Positions 17,500-26,090 are shown, counted from the stretch's first letter. The stretch: 64,000 bases of DNA from Fulvitalea axinellae (GCF_036492835.1 NZ_AP025314.1:992001-1056000), one strand, 5' to 3'. Numbers and translations are program-made. Notes: generated from the sequence alone by a model not told the origin.

Positions 17500-18351
17500 A
17501 TGAAAACGATACTCGTACCTTCAGATTTTTCCGAGCAGGCGGGCTATGCCCTTGACTTTGCTTTTGAGCTGGCCAAGAAGAACCAATCGAAGCTTATACT
17601 TCTGCATGTTGTAGAGGGAGTGGGAGTTGCGTCAGGTGCTATTTCCGCTGATATGGCATCGGGTGCCGAAGTCACCAGCGACGATGTTTACATGTTGCAA
17701 CTCATTAGGGTAGCCAAAGACAAATTGGCGGATACGGCTTCCGAAAGCAGATTTTCGGAAGTGGAGTTGGAGACCAAGATCCAGATCGGAAACCCTTACG
17801 GCAGCATAGCCGAAGAGGTGACCGAAAATGACGTGGACCTTGTGATAATGGGCAGTACTGGCGCTTCCGGTATCGACGAGGTGCTGATAGGCTCCAACAC
17901 CGAAAAGGTAGTGCGCTATTCCAAGTGCCCTGTCCTTACGGTAAAGTCTGAAGTGAAATGCGAGGATATCAAGAATATCGCTTTCGCCACGAACTTTACC
18001 GATACAGACGAAAACGTAATTAAGGAGTTGGTCGCTTTGCAAAAGACTTTGGGAGCGAAACTGCACCTTATCAGGGTAAATACCCCGAGCAACTTTACCG
18101 TGGATCGCGAAGCCAAAAAGCTGATGAGCGAATATGCGGAAAAGCACGGCTTGGAAGACTTTACGCTTAATATATATAATGACCTTGACGAGGAAGACGG
18201 AATACTCTTCTTTGCTAGGGAAACCGGCGCGGACCTTATAGCTATGGCCACGCACGGGCGCACGGGATTCTTCCATCTTATCAGTGGCAGTATTGCCGAA
18301 GATGTGGTGAACCATGCGCAAAAACCTGTTTGGACTTGCCGGATCCTTTAG
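17500..18351 (+). CDS. Universal stress protein, tandem Usp domains
   Basis: A 283-residue protein with two UspA domains. Domain 1 begins KTILVPSDFSEQAGYALDFA and has the ATP-binding pattern G-x2-G-x9-G-S in MGSTGASGIDEVLIGSN. Domain 2 ends with ATHGRTGFFHLISGSIAEDV, where the first Gly is Ala. Such proteins bind nucleotides and help cells survive starvation or redox stress; the actual role here is unknown. A second Usp-like gene follows 131 bp downstream. The 230 bp upstream contain an imperfect promoter-like TTTG-N21-ATATTTTG. Confidence 0.88.
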   Translation: MKTILVPSDFSEQAGYALDFAFELAKKNQSKLILLHVVEGVGVASGAISADMASGAEVTSDDVYMLQLIRVAKDKLADTASESRFSEVELETKIQIGNPYGSIAEEVTENDVDLVIMGSTGASGIDEVLIGSNTEKVVRYSKCPVLTVKSEVKCEDIKNIAFATNFTDTDENVIKELVALQKTLGAKLHLIRVNTPSNFTVDREAKKLMSEYAEKHGLEDFTLNIYNDLDEEDGILFFARETGADLIAMATHGRTGFFHLISGSIAEDVVNHAQKPVWTCRIL

Positions 18352-18407
18352 GTCCGAAGGACAAATATTTAATGCGGGCAAACGTTAAGGTTGATCCGTA
18401 AATAGCT

Positions 18408-18433
18408 GGCCCGGAAAGTCGTATTTCCGGGCC
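18408..18433. other. GC-rich hairpin between the two Usp genes
   Basis: Perfect 10-bp arms GGCCCGGAAA / TTTCCGGGCC around GTCGTA, without a T run. The left arm with its preceding CT also occurs after pyk (8861-8874). It may stabilise the upstream message or weaken read-through. Confidence 0.5.
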
Positions 18434-18482
18434 TGTCGATCTGAAAATTGGCGGCTTTGGCCGCATTAACTGTTGAACATCT

Positions 18483-19310
18483 ATGTCAAGAGTATTGGTT
18501 GCGTTGGACGATTCTTCGGGATTCACCAACAGTATTACGCACTTTGCGCACGGTTTTTACGATTCGCCAGAAAAACAGTGCTTCGTGGGCCTTTTGGCGC
18601 AAAATATCGCATATGCGGAACCCCGGGTAAGTAAATTGCTTGTGCAGGAAAAGAAGAAAAATCTCCTTTCTCCGGGCGATAAGCAAAAAGTTGATGCCTT
18701 GGCCGGGTTCAGGCGGTCGATATCCGAAGCCGGCCTCAGTTACGAAGTGCACAATAACCTGAGCCTCGACGCTCGCGGTATTATAAACCAGAGCCATTTT
18801 GCCGATCTGCTGATGCTGAGTTATCAGGCGGGTTTCCAGTTTGTGACCGAAGACCAAGACTCCTCCGTACTCTATTCCATCCTCAAAGAGGCCCGTTGTC
18901 CCGTGCTGTTGTTGCCTGACGATTTTCAGGGTATTGACAATGTCGTATTCGCTTACGACGGAAAAGACTCGTCCATTTACGCTATTCGCGAATTCACTCA
19001 GCTATACGGGAAACGCTTGCGCGACAAAGAGGTGACAATACTTACAATTGACCCTACGGCCGAAGCCGAGATAGCGCATGAAAAACTGATTCTGGGATAT
19101 CTTCAGCATCATTATTCAAACGTGGGAGTAAAACGCTTGACCGCTGACGATACTTCTGAGGAAATCTACAGATTCTCTTCTTCATTGCAGAATCCAGTGG
19201 TCGTGATGGGTGCTTATGGCCGAAGCCATTTGTCGCATCTGATGGCGCCAAGTGTGGCCAAAAATATCATTTTCAAAAAATCATTACCTCTGTTTATTGC
19301 GCATAGATAA
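18483..19310 (+). CDS. Diverged universal stress protein
   Basis: A 275-residue tandem Usp-like protein. The N-terminal SRVLVALDDSSGFTNSITH and the second-half DNVVFAYDGKDSSIYAIREF mark two domains. In the final nucleotide loop GAYGRSHLSHLMAPS the last Gly of the ATP motif is replaced by Pro, and domain 1 lacks the loop, so ATP binding is doubtful. Paired with the better conserved Usp gene upstream; they may form one operon despite the hairpin between. Confidence 0.8.
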   Translation: MSRVLVALDDSSGFTNSITHFAHGFYDSPEKQCFVGLLAQNIAYAEPRVSKLLVQEKKKNLLSPGDKQKVDALAGFRRSISEAGLSYEVHNNLSLDARGIINQSHFADLLMLSYQAGFQFVTEDQDSSVLYSILKEARCPVLLLPDDFQGIDNVVFAYDGKDSSIYAIREFTQLYGKRLRDKEVTILTIDPTAEAEIAHEKLILGYLQHHYSNVGVKRLTADDTSEEIYRFSSSLQNPVVVMGAYGRSHLSHLMAPSVAKNIIFKKSLPLFIAHR

Positions 19311-19394
19311 GCGAAGTGGCATTGCGAAATTCGTATCGTTCTTGTTAGCTCAATATGAATTTAAAATAAATGCTTGTCTTTTTTTGAATAAAAC

Positions 19395-19426
19395 ATTGAC
19401 AAAGTGACGAGTAATCGTCACTTTTG
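19395..19426 (+). promoter_or_regulatory. Probable his promoter with embedded palindrome
   Basis: ATTG at 19395-19398, 20 bp, then CACTTTTG at 19419-19426: each element differs by one base from TTTG and TAnnTTTG. A perfect inverted repeat AAAGTGACGA-GTAA-TCGTCACTTT (19401-19424) fills the spacer. It could be an operator, or alternatively a terminator for the upstream Usp gene. The leader ATG lies only seven bases after the box, so the leader mRNA would be nearly leaderless. Confidence 0.5.
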
Positions 19427-19433
19427 CTTTTGA

Positions 19434-19526
19434 ATGAAATGCCGTTTGGACATACTGCCAACGGACGCTTTTTCGATCGTGGAATCCCATCAGCGTCATT
19501 TTCATCATTCCTCGTCTGAGGAATGA
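19434..19526 (+). CDS. Histidine-rich leader peptide of the his operon
   Basis: A 30-codon ORF (ATG 19434, TGA 19524-19526), too short for routine gene calling, lies 168 bp before hisG. It starts MKCRLDILPTDAF and near its end reads HQRHFHH (19488-19508), four His in seven codons, all CAT, then SSSEE. The His run lies at the base of a hairpin (19492-19532), as expected for transcription attenuation by ribosome stalling when histidyl-tRNA is scarce. This is the logic of HisL in enterobacteria; the sequence itself is not similar. It directly precedes the his operon, which supports the reading strongly. Expression is unproven. Confidence 0.65.
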   Translation: MKCRLDILPTDAFSIVESHQRHFHHSSSEE

Positions 19527-19576
19527 TACGCTAACATATTGCCCTATCCGAAGGGTCCGGACGAGTGCCGGCCTTC
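19492..19576 (+). promoter_or_regulatory. Attenuator-like hairpins in the his leader
   Basis: Hairpin 1: perfect 10-bp arms ATCATTCCTC / GAGGAATGAT (19504-19527) plus an outer AGCGT / ACGCT after a 7-nt bulge that contains His codons. Hairpin 2: GAAGG-GT-CCGG / CCGG-CCTTC (19550-19576) with a 2-nt bulge. A classical stem followed by a long T run was not found before hisG, so the terminator form of the switch is unclear; Rho or translation-coupled control is possible. Confidence 0.5.
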
Positions 19577-19694
19577 CCGAATATCCCGGTTTATAGTCGA
19601 TGAAAATTCCTGTGGTAGCGGAAAATACTGTCCGTTCCAAGGCTTTTCGCCATACCCGGCATCCAAAATCACATTCTTTTCAATCCAATCTCAG

Positions 19695-20555
19695 ATGGAA
19701 ACTTACATCCGAATCGCCGTACAGAAAAAAGGACGGCTTAGCGAAGATTCTTTACGGTTAATCCGCGAATGCGGTATCCGATTCAATAATGGAAAAGGTG
19801 CTTTGAAAGCGAAATCGGAGGATTTTCCGATGGAATTTCTCTTTCTCCGCGACGATGATATCCCCGGTTATGTAGCCGACGGAGTAGCCGATTTGGGCAT
19901 TATCGGTGAGAACGTAGCCGTGGAAAAAGGCAAAAATATCGAGGTGATCAAAGAGCTCGGTTTCTCGAAGTGCCGTCTTTCTTTGGCCGTTCCCCGCGAA
20001 GTGGAATATAACGGAATCAAGGATCTTGACGGCGGGCACATCGCTACGTCTTATCCTGTTTTGTTGGGGAAATACCTCAAAGAGCAAGGAGTAAGCGCCT
20101 CGATACACGAGATCAGCGGTTCTGTGGAAATCGCCCCCGGTATAGGCCTGGCCGACGCCGTTTGCGATATCGTAAGTACCGGCAGCACGTTGTTGAGCAA
20201 CGGTTTGAAGGAAGTGGAGTCGATCTTTAAGTCGCAGGCCGTGATGGTGGCCACTCCGGGGCTTTCGGCGGAGAAAAAAGCATTGCTCGACAAGTTCCTT
20301 TTCCGCATCGACGCCGTACAGCGCGCCAAGCGTAAGAAATACATCATGATGAACGCTCCGGACAACGCTTTGGATGAAATCGAACGCGTATTGCCCGGCG
20401 CCAAGAGCCCGACTATCACGCCGTTGAAGAACAAAGGCTGGAGCTCGGTGCAGGCCGTAATCAACGAAGACGATTTCTGGGAAGTGATCGAAGCGCTCAA
20501 AAACGCCGGTGCCGAAGATATTTTGGTTACGCCAATCGAGAAAATGGTTTTCTGA
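19695..20555 (+). CDS. hisG: ATP phosphoribosyltransferase, long form
   Basis: HisG joins ATP and PRPP in the first, feedback-inhibited step of histidine synthesis. Chosen start ATG 19695 gives 286 residues beginning METYIRIAVQKKGRLSEDS, the family start; the frame is open upstream to 19539 but that part overlaps leader structures and is not typical. Seen are DGVADLGIIGENV, the PRPP-binding block DAVCDIVSTGSTLLSNGL and a C-terminal ACT-like regulatory domain (KKYIMMNAPDNALDEI... VQAVINEDDFWEVIEAL). The long form is the self-sufficient hexameric type and does not need HisZ. First gene of the his operon, 35 bp before hisD. Confidence 0.96.
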   Translation: METYIRIAVQKKGRLSEDSLRLIRECGIRFNNGKGALKAKSEDFPMEFLFLRDDDIPGYVADGVADLGIIGENVAVEKGKNIEVIKELGFSKCRLSLAVPREVEYNGIKDLDGGHIATSYPVLLGKYLKEQGVSASIHEISGSVEIAPGIGLADAVCDIVSTGSTLLSNGLKEVESIFKSQAVMVATPGLSAEKKALLDKFLFRIDAVQRAKRKKYIMMNAPDNALDEIERVLPGAKSPTITPLKNKGWSSVQAVINEDDFWEVIEALKNAGAEDILVTPIEKMVF

Positions 20556-20590
20556 TCAACCATGCGTTTTCCAACGCAAATTCCACTGCT

Positions 20591-21883
20591 ATGAAAATCT
20601 ATTCAAGACCCAAGCGTGAAGATTGGGGCAATATCATAAAAAGACCCGTACAGGATTTTGCGGCCATTCGTAAAACGGTGGCGCCGATTCTCGACAAAGT
20701 TAGGGAAGAAGGTGATCAGGCTTTGCGTTATTTTTCGCAAAAATTTGACGGATCCTCGCCGGAAAACCTTTTGGTGAGCGAGGCGGAATTCGAAGCGGCC
20801 GAAAAGGCCGTGGAAGCTCCGTTGCGTGAGGCGATCGCTTTGGCCCAAGAGAATATCGCCAAGTTTCACGCTGCCCAGAAGACGGAACCTGTCGAGATTG
20901 AGACGACGGCCGGAGTGGTTTGCAGTCGCAAGAGCGTGGCTATTGAGCGGGTGGGGCTTTACGTTCCGGGCGGTACGGCGCCTTTGTTCTCTACGGTTTT
21001 GATGCTCGCCGTTCCCGCCAATCTGGCCGGTTGTAAGGAGATAGTGCTTTGTACGCCTCCGAATAAGGACGGGGAAATCCACCCAGCGATTCTTTTCGCC
21101 GCCAAATTGGCCGGAGTGAAGAAAGTGGTGAATGCCGGTGGCGCCCAAGCCGTGGCCGCGATGGCTTACGGCACGGAAAACGTCCCTTCCGTAGACAAGA
21201 TTTTCGGACCGGGCAACCAATACGTGACCGCCGCCAAGCAGATCGTAAGCCAAACAGGCGAAGCGGCTATCGATATGCCAGCCGGCCCTTCGGAAGTCCT
21301 TGTTTACGCCGACGAAACTTGTGTTCCGGCCTTTGTAGCCGCCGACCTTCTTTCCCAAGCCGAGCACGGCCACGACAGCCAAGTGGTATTGTTGACCAAT
21401 ACGGAAGAGGTGGCTACCGGAATTTTGGAAGAAACCTACCGTCAGCTTGAGGAACTTCCGCGGAAAGATATGGCCGAGGGCGCTTTATCGAATAGTCGTA
21501 CGGTGATTTTGGACAAGAGCGTGGCCATGGATTTCTCAAACGCGTACGCTCCCGAGCACTTGATTCTAGCGGTGGAAAACGCTGAGCAGGTGGCCGACCA
21601 AGTCATTAACGCGGGCTCCGTATTTATCGGGAATTATACTCCGGAATCGGCCGGGGATTACGCTTCGGGCACTAACCACACATTGCCGACAAACGGTTTT
21701 GCCCGTACCTTCGGCGGTGTTTCGCTCGATAGTTTTGTCAAGAAAATCACCTTCCAGCGAATCAGCGAATCAGGCTTGAAGAAACTGGGGCCGTCGGTGG
21801 AAATTATGGCCGAGGCCGAAGAGCTTTTCGCCCATAAGAACGCCGTAACACTGCGACTGGAATATCTGAAAGGAAAGAAATAA
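20591..21883 (+). CDS. hisD: Histidinol dehydrogenase
   Basis: The 430-residue NAD- and zinc-dependent enzyme oxidises histidinol to histidine in the last two steps of the pathway. Hallmarks are [44 protein letters not shown], the zinc-site region [10 protein letters not shown], and SGTNHTLPT with GGVSLDSF. Full length. Second in the operon; the 166 bp to hisC contain a palindromic repeat element. Confidence 0.97.
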   Translation: MKIYSRPKREDWGNIIKRPVQDFAAIRKTVAPILDKVREEGDQALRYFSQKFDGSSPENLLVSEAEFEAAEKAVEAPLREAIALAQENIAKFHAAQKTEPVEIETTAGVVCSRKSVAIERVGLYVPGGTAPLFSTVLMLAVPANLAGCKEIVLCTPPNKDGEIHPAILFAAKLAGVKKVVNAGGAQAVAAMAYGTENVPSVDKIFGPGNQYVTAAKQIVSQTGEAAIDMPAGPSEVLVYADETCVPAFVAADLLSQAEHGHDSQVVLLTNTEEVATGILEETYRQLEELPRKDMAEGALSNSRTVILDKSVAMDFSNAYAPEHLILAVENAEQVADQVINAGSVFIGNYTPESAGDYASGTNHTLPTNGFARTFGGVSLDSFVKKITFQRISESGLKKLGPSVEIMAEAEELFAHKNAVTLRLEYLKGKK

Positions 21884-21902
21884 ATAAAGCTTTTCCCCTG
21901 AC

Positions 21903-21967
21903 GGTCTTAGGTATAAGGTATTATGTATTTGGTACAGTGCCGATGAACATAACTTTATACTAAGACC
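21903..21967. repeat. Palindromic intergenic repeat, copy 1 (between hisD and hisC)
   Basis: Begins GGTCTTAGGTATAAGGTA and ends TTTATACTAAGACC; the arms are imperfect reverse complements of about 18 bp. The ends and the internal GTATTTGG match the longer element at 27376-27465, so both belong to one family. Lying inside the his operon, it would form a hairpin in the mRNA between hisD and hisC. Confidence 0.7.
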
Positions 21968-22049
21968 CAAGCGGGGAGATTGTCCTTTTCTCTTCCATAA
22001 CGAATTCCGCTCTAGGTTTTTCTTACATCTCCCAGCCATTTTCCAGACC

Positions 22050-23093
22050 ATGTTTGACATCAATCAACTCATACGCCCGCACCTGCGGGACCTTAAGCCG
22101 TATTCGTCCGCGCGGGACGAGTTTTCCGGCGATGCCAAAATATTCCTTGACGCTAACGAGAATCCGCTTGGTTCCGCTGGCGACACTACATTGAATCGCT
22201 ATCCCGATCCGTATCAGCGGAAGGTGAAAGAGAAAGTTTCCGAACTGACCGACGTGCCCGCCAAGAACATCTTTTTGGGCAACGGCAGCGACGAGCCTAT
22301 CGACCTTTTGGTTCGGGCCTTTTGCCGGCCGGCGCAGGATTCTATTCTGATTATGCCACCTACTTACGGCATGTACGAGGTCAGTGCCGGAATACACGAC
22401 ACCGGCATAGTCCGCGTGCCGTTGCGCCCGGACTTTACGCCCGACGTTGAGGCCGTGAAAGTCGCGACTACTCCGGAAACGAAGCTTCTGTTTATCTGTA
22501 CGCCCAACAATCCTACGGGCAACGATTTCGGTACGGCCGAAGTCGAGCGCCTTGTCCGGGAATTTCCAGGCATAGCGGTGGTGGACGAGGCTTACGTCGA
22601 TTTTTGCGGACGAGAGTCTTGGACTTCCCGCCTGTCGGAATTTCCCAACCTGGTAGTCTTGCGGACTTTCAGCAAAGCTTGGGGAATGGCCGGTTTGCGC
22701 TTGGGAATGGCCTTCGCTTCCGAAGAGATTATCGAGATCCTTAACAAGATAAAACCGCCTTACAACATCAACGAGCTGGCCCAGATTGAGGCGCTGAAGG
22801 CTTTGGAGAACGGGGAGAAGATGAAAGCGATGGTGGCGGAGATTATTGAGGAAAGATCCTTTTTGGAGGAGGAATTCGGCAAGCTTTCGTTGGTCGAGCA
22901 CGTTTTTCCCAGCGATTCCAATTTCATCTTGGCAAAAGTAGACAAGGCAGACGCAGTTTATGATTATCTTGTCAACGCCGGAATAGTGGTGCGAAACAGG
23001 TCCAGAGTTCGCCTTTGCGAGGGCTCGTTGCGCGTCACGGTCGGTACACGAGAAGAAAACCTGGCGCTTATCGGCGCCTTGAAAAACATTTGA
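22050..23093 (+). CDS. hisC: Histidinol-phosphate aminotransferase
   Basis: A 347-residue class I/II PLP aminotransferase that makes histidinol phosphate. Visible are FLDANENPLGS near the N-terminus, LGNGSDEPIDLL, FICTPNNPTGN, VVDEAYVDF and the PLP-lysine block RTFSKAWGMAGLRLG, and the C-terminal RLCEGSLRVTVGT with the substrate carboxylate Arg. Third gene of the his operon, 66 bp before hisB. Confidence 0.96.
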   Translation: MFDINQLIRPHLRDLKPYSSARDEFSGDAKIFLDANENPLGSAGDTTLNRYPDPYQRKVKEKVSELTDVPAKNIFLGNGSDEPIDLLVRAFCRPAQDSILIMPPTYGMYEVSAGIHDTGIVRVPLRPDFTPDVEAVKVATTPETKLLFICTPNNPTGNDFGTAEVERLVREFPGIAVVDEAYVDFCGRESWTSRLSEFPNLVVLRTFSKAWGMAGLRLGMAFASEEIIEILNKIKPPYNINELAQIEALKALENGEKMKAMVAEIIEERSFLEEEFGKLSLVEHVFPSDSNFILAKVDKADAVYDYLVNAGIVVRNRSRVRLCEGSLRVTVGTREENLALIGALKNI

Positions 23094-23159
23094 ACGTAGC
23101 GGGCCCCGGAGGTTCTGAATTCTGGCGCCCGCCACACAATCTTATTCAGCATACCCGTT

Positions 23160-24806
23160 ATGGCTATCATCAATTTTGAGCTAGAGAAAATGGATCCGGA
23201 GCTGTGGGCGCAACCCACCGATCTGGAAGCGCAGAAAGAAGCCCTGAAAAAATGCCCTGACGAAAGGACCTACGCCCTGACGGCCTCGGTGATTGTCGAA
23301 GGCCTTACCGACGAGGTGCTCGTCGCTTTTATGCCCAAATACGACAGGAAAAGGCTCCCGTTTCTCGAAAAGGTAAACCTGCTCAAATTTTTCGACTTTT
23401 ATCACGATCCTTTGCTGGTAAGGGCCACGTACATGTTTAATAACATTCGCAGCGAATTTACCCAGAACATCAACGCCACTTCTTTGGAGTTGATGAACCC
23501 GAACATAACCAAACAACTCGAGGACTTCTACAAGGCCATGGGCGTTCAGGACAAACCCGCCCGTGAGCGACTCGAACATTCTGTGGAATGGCTCACTTTC
23601 CGTCTGTACGAACTGATACCGTACGTACGCAGGATGAGGAACTCTGTGGAAGGCCAAGACCTAAAACCACCAAGGAAATTCCGAACTCCGGAAGATCCGC
23701 AGTCAAACGACATGAAAAAAGCGCTCTTCATCGACAGGGACGGCACCATTATCGTCGAACCGGTCACTGATCAGCAGGTTGACTCGCTTGAGAAGCTGGA
23801 GTTCCTGCCCAAAGCCATTTCCAACCTTCGCAAGATTGCCGAAGAGATGGATTACGAGCTCGTGATGGTCACAAACCAAGACGGACTCGGGACGGATTCT
23901 TTTCCGGAAGACACTTTCTGGCCCGCCCACGACAAGATGCTCCGCACGTTGGAGAACGAAGGCGTGGTGTTCGACGAAATTTGCATCGACCGCAGTTTTC
24001 CCGAAGACAACGCTCCGACGCGTAAACCGCGCACAGGTCTGCTCACCAAATATATGGAAGGCGGATACGATCTGGAAAACTCCTTTGTGATCGGCGACAG
24101 GCTGACGGATATCGAGCTTGCCGATAACTTGGGGGCGAAATCGATTTTTATCGGTGAAAGGACGGAGGGAGCTACTTTCAGCTCTACGGATTGGGACAAA
24201 ATCTATCAGTTCCTCAAATTGCCAAAGCGCAAAAGCACCGTATTGCGCCATACCAACGAGACGGATATCGAAATCCGCCTGAACCTGGACGGTGGCGGAA
24301 AGTCGGATATCAGCACAGGGATTTCGTTCTTCGACCATATGCTTGACCAAGTGGCGCGCCACGCCAGCTGTGATCTTTATATCCGTGTAAAAGGCGATTT
24401 GCATGTGGACGAGCACCACACGATCGAAGATACTGGATTGGCCCTCGGTCAGGCTTTCGCCGAAGCGTTGGGCGATAAGCGCGGCGTAAACCGCTACGGG
24501 TTCCTGTTGCCGATGGACGAGTGTTTGGCGCAGGTGGCTCTGGATTTCGGCGGGCGTCCGTGGTTGATTTGGGAAGCGGATTTCAAACGTGAAAAAGTGG
24601 GCGGAATGCCGACCGAGATGTTCGATCACTTCTTCAAATCGTTCTGCGATACTTCCGGCTGTAATTTGAACATTAAGGCCGAAGGCAAGAACGAGCACCA
24701 CAAGATCGAGGCGATATTTAAATCATTCGCCAAGGCGGTGGGGATCGCAATCAAGCGTGATATCACCAAAGCCGACAAGATGCCGAGTACCAAAGGCGTG
24801 TTGTAG
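23160..24806 (+). CDS. hisB: HisB (histidinol-phosphatase / IGP dehydratase) with extra N-terminal domain
   Basis: A 548-residue protein. Residues about 185-355 are the HAD phosphatase (FIDRDGT with Asp192 and Asp194; [31 protein letters not shown]). Residues about 360-548 are imidazoleglycerol-phosphate dehydratase, with [23 protein letters not shown] and [15 protein letters not shown]. Normal bifunctional HisB would begin at Met185; the frame runs another 184 codons upstream without a stop. That region is helical, and [20 protein letters not shown] with [10 protein letters not shown] resembles the MltR/HEPN fold, with Asn where the HEPN motif has His. The zinc-loop cysteines of enterobacterial HisB are absent ([16 protein letters not shown]). 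The fold assignment of the extension is inference. Confidence 0.92.
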   Translation: MAIINFELEKMDPELWAQPTDLEAQKEALKKCPDERTYALTASVIVEGLTDEVLVAFMPKYDRKRLPFLEKVNLLKFFDFYHDPLLVRATYMFNNIRSEFTQNINATSLELMNPNITKQLEDFYKAMGVQDKPARERLEHSVEWLTFRLYELIPYVRRMRNSVEGQDLKPPRKFRTPEDPQSNDMKKALFIDRDGTIIVEPVTDQQVDSLEKLEFLPKAISNLRKIAEEMDYELVMVTNQDGLGTDSFPEDTFWPAHDKMLRTLENEGVVFDEICIDRSFPEDNAPTRKPRTGLLTKYMEGGYDLENSFVIGDRLTDIELADNLGAKSIFIGERTEGATFSSTDWDKIYQFLKLPKRKSTVLRHTNETDIEIRLNLDGGGKSDISTGISFFDHMLDQVARHASCDLYIRVKGDLHVDEHHTIEDTGLALGQAFAEALGDKRGVNRYGFLLPMDECLAQVALDFGGRPWLIWEADFKREKVGGMPTEMFDHFFKSFCDTSGCNLNIKAEGKNEHHKIEAIFKSFAKAVGIAIKRDITKADKMPSTKGVL

Positions 24807-24826
24807 GCGAAGCGGTTGACGAATTG

Positions 24827-24865
24827 AAAAGAGTCCGTCCGGTGATTCCGGGCGGACTCTTTTTG
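24827..24865. terminator. Bidirectional terminator at the end of the his operon
   Basis: AGAGTCCGTCCGG / CCGGGCGGACTCT (one mismatch) with loop TGATT, flanked by AAAA and TTTTT. It lies between hisB and a convergent lipoprotein gene. Confidence 0.9.
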
Positions 24866-24875
24866 TTGGTGGCGG

Positions 24876-25430
24876 TTAGAGCTTGACGAACTTTCCGTTT
24901 TTGTCGAGCTTGTATTCGCTTTTGGTTACGGTGGCGGAGTCCAGCTTCATCTTGTCCAGATTCTCGTCTACGTAACTGTGATATTCTGTGGAATCGATCA
25001 GCGAAATCGTTAAGTCGGGATTTATTTTGGAATAAGTCGCAGTCTGGAAGCTTTCGCCCCCAATGCAACCGTTTGAGTTTAGCGCCAATGAGTCTATTGC
25101 ATCTCCGTCATGGTTAAAAGAGTAGAGAAATGGATAGAGGTAATCGCCGAGTCCGCCATAAAGCACAAGGATGTGATTGTCTGACCCTTTCAGTTTTCCG
25201 GAAGGCCAAAGTCCCTCAGGAGTAAACCTGCCTACTTTATCTGTTCCCAAAGAGTCCAAATCGCAATGGGTTTCGAAAGGTAGGGGCAGTTCTGGGAGCT
25301 TGGATAAATACGTTTCGAATTCGGGCGAAAGGGTGTTTTGCTGTTCCGGATCGCTTCCTTTTTTGTCCTTCTTTCCACAGGCCACCAAGATCAGGGCTAG
25401 CGCAGTCGTTCTAAAAATCGTTTTCAACAT
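24876..25430 (-). CDS. Hypothetical lipoprotein
   Basis: A 184-residue protein with a lipoprotein signal ending LILVACGKK, Cys18 being the likely lipid anchor. The mature part is charged and contains NHILVLYGGLGDYLYPF and an asparagine/aspartate-rich middle. No domain was recognised. It has an exact consensus promoter 110 bp upstream and shares the his terminator from the other side, so it is probably a single-gene unit. An inner-membrane or outer-membrane location cannot be decided. Confidence 0.65.
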   Translation of the reverse strand: MLKTIFRTTALALILVACGKKDKKGSDPEQQNTLSPEFETYLSKLPELPLPFETHCDLDSLGTDKVGRFTPEGLWPSGKLKGSDNHILVLYGGLGDYLYPFLYSFNHDGDAIDSLALNSNGCIGGESFQTATYSKINPDLTISLIDSTEYHSYVDENLDKMKLDSATVTKSEYKLDKNGKFVKL

Positions 25431-25539
25431 CCTTATTCACATTTGTTGATTACCGGTTGTCGGTCGGGGAGTTTTTGGCCTTTTTCCGGCTTTTGTCCAC
25501 AACCTGGCGTAATGTTTCCACAGAGGGTTTCGCTTGTGA

Positions 25540-25571
25540 CAAAAGTACGTTGCGTACGGTTGTCTGACAAA
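25540..25571 (-). promoter_or_regulatory. Consensus promoter for the lipoprotein gene
   Basis: On the minus strand TTTG (25571-25568), 20 bp, then TACTTTTG (25547-25540): an exact match to TTTG-N20-TAnnTTTG. It predicts a 5' untranslated region of about 100 nt. Confidence 0.8.
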
Positions 25572-25628
25572 GTGAAAGGGCTTTCGTTTTCTTGAGAATT
25601 AAAGGAAGGGAAATTCTATATGCGTTGT

Positions 25629-25940
25629 CCGCATTTGACTTAGGCTTATCCGCGATGGATTGGATCTTTCCGCGCTTGACTTAGGCTTATCCGCAATGGA
25701 TTGGGTCTTTTCGCACTTGACTTAGGCTTATCCGCGCCGGATTGAGGCTTTCCGCATTTGACTTAGGCTTATCCGCGATGGATTGGGTCTTTCCGCACTT
25801 GACTTAGGCTTATCCGCAATGGATTGGGTCTTTCCGCGCTTGACTTAGGCTTATCCGCGCCGGATTGAGGCTTTCCGCATTTGACTTAGGCTTATCCGCG
25901 ATGGATTGGGGCTTTCCGCATTTGACTTGGCTTTGCCCGT
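25629..25940. repeat. 41-bp tandem repeat array with 123-bp higher-order period
   Basis: The TTGACTTAGGCTTATCCGC block recurs at 25635, 25676, 25717, 25758, 25799, 25840 and 25881, always 41 bp apart, with a decayed eighth copy at 25922. Variant bases after CCGC follow the order GATGG, AATGG, GCCGG, GATGG, AATGG, GCCGG, GATGG, so the real period is 123 bp. Each unit is itself two related halves, GACTTAGGCTTATCCGC (21-bp half) and GATTGGGTCTTTCCGC (20-bp half). The array fills most of the 660-bp gap between the lipoprotein and rarA. No protein gene is seen in it. Confidence 0.95.
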
Positions 25941-26090
25941 TCTTGTTTCGAAGTCTTATAACCATATTTTTTTGAAGGGTGAGCGGTTTTCGCAATTCTA
26001 TCTGGCGGTTAGGCTTCAATGTCTGGTTTTCGTCCTTTTCTTTTTCGGCCCTTTGGCTTTTCTTTGTTTCCTGTTCCAGCTCTCGATATT

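Noticed and set aside
22023..23135. Long antisense frame opposite hisC (370 codons)
   Set aside because: It is the shadow of hisC on the other strand; hisC has full family motifs and the antisense translation has none.
25629..25940. CRISPR array
   Set aside because: The units are contiguous, with no unique spacers, and variant bases recur in fixed order; no cas genes are near. It is a minisatellite-like tandem repeat.
25810..26019. Minus-strand 69-codon frame across the tandem repeat
   Set aside because: The frame shifts with each 41-bp unit, so the open stretch is a product of the repeat and not conserved coding sequence.
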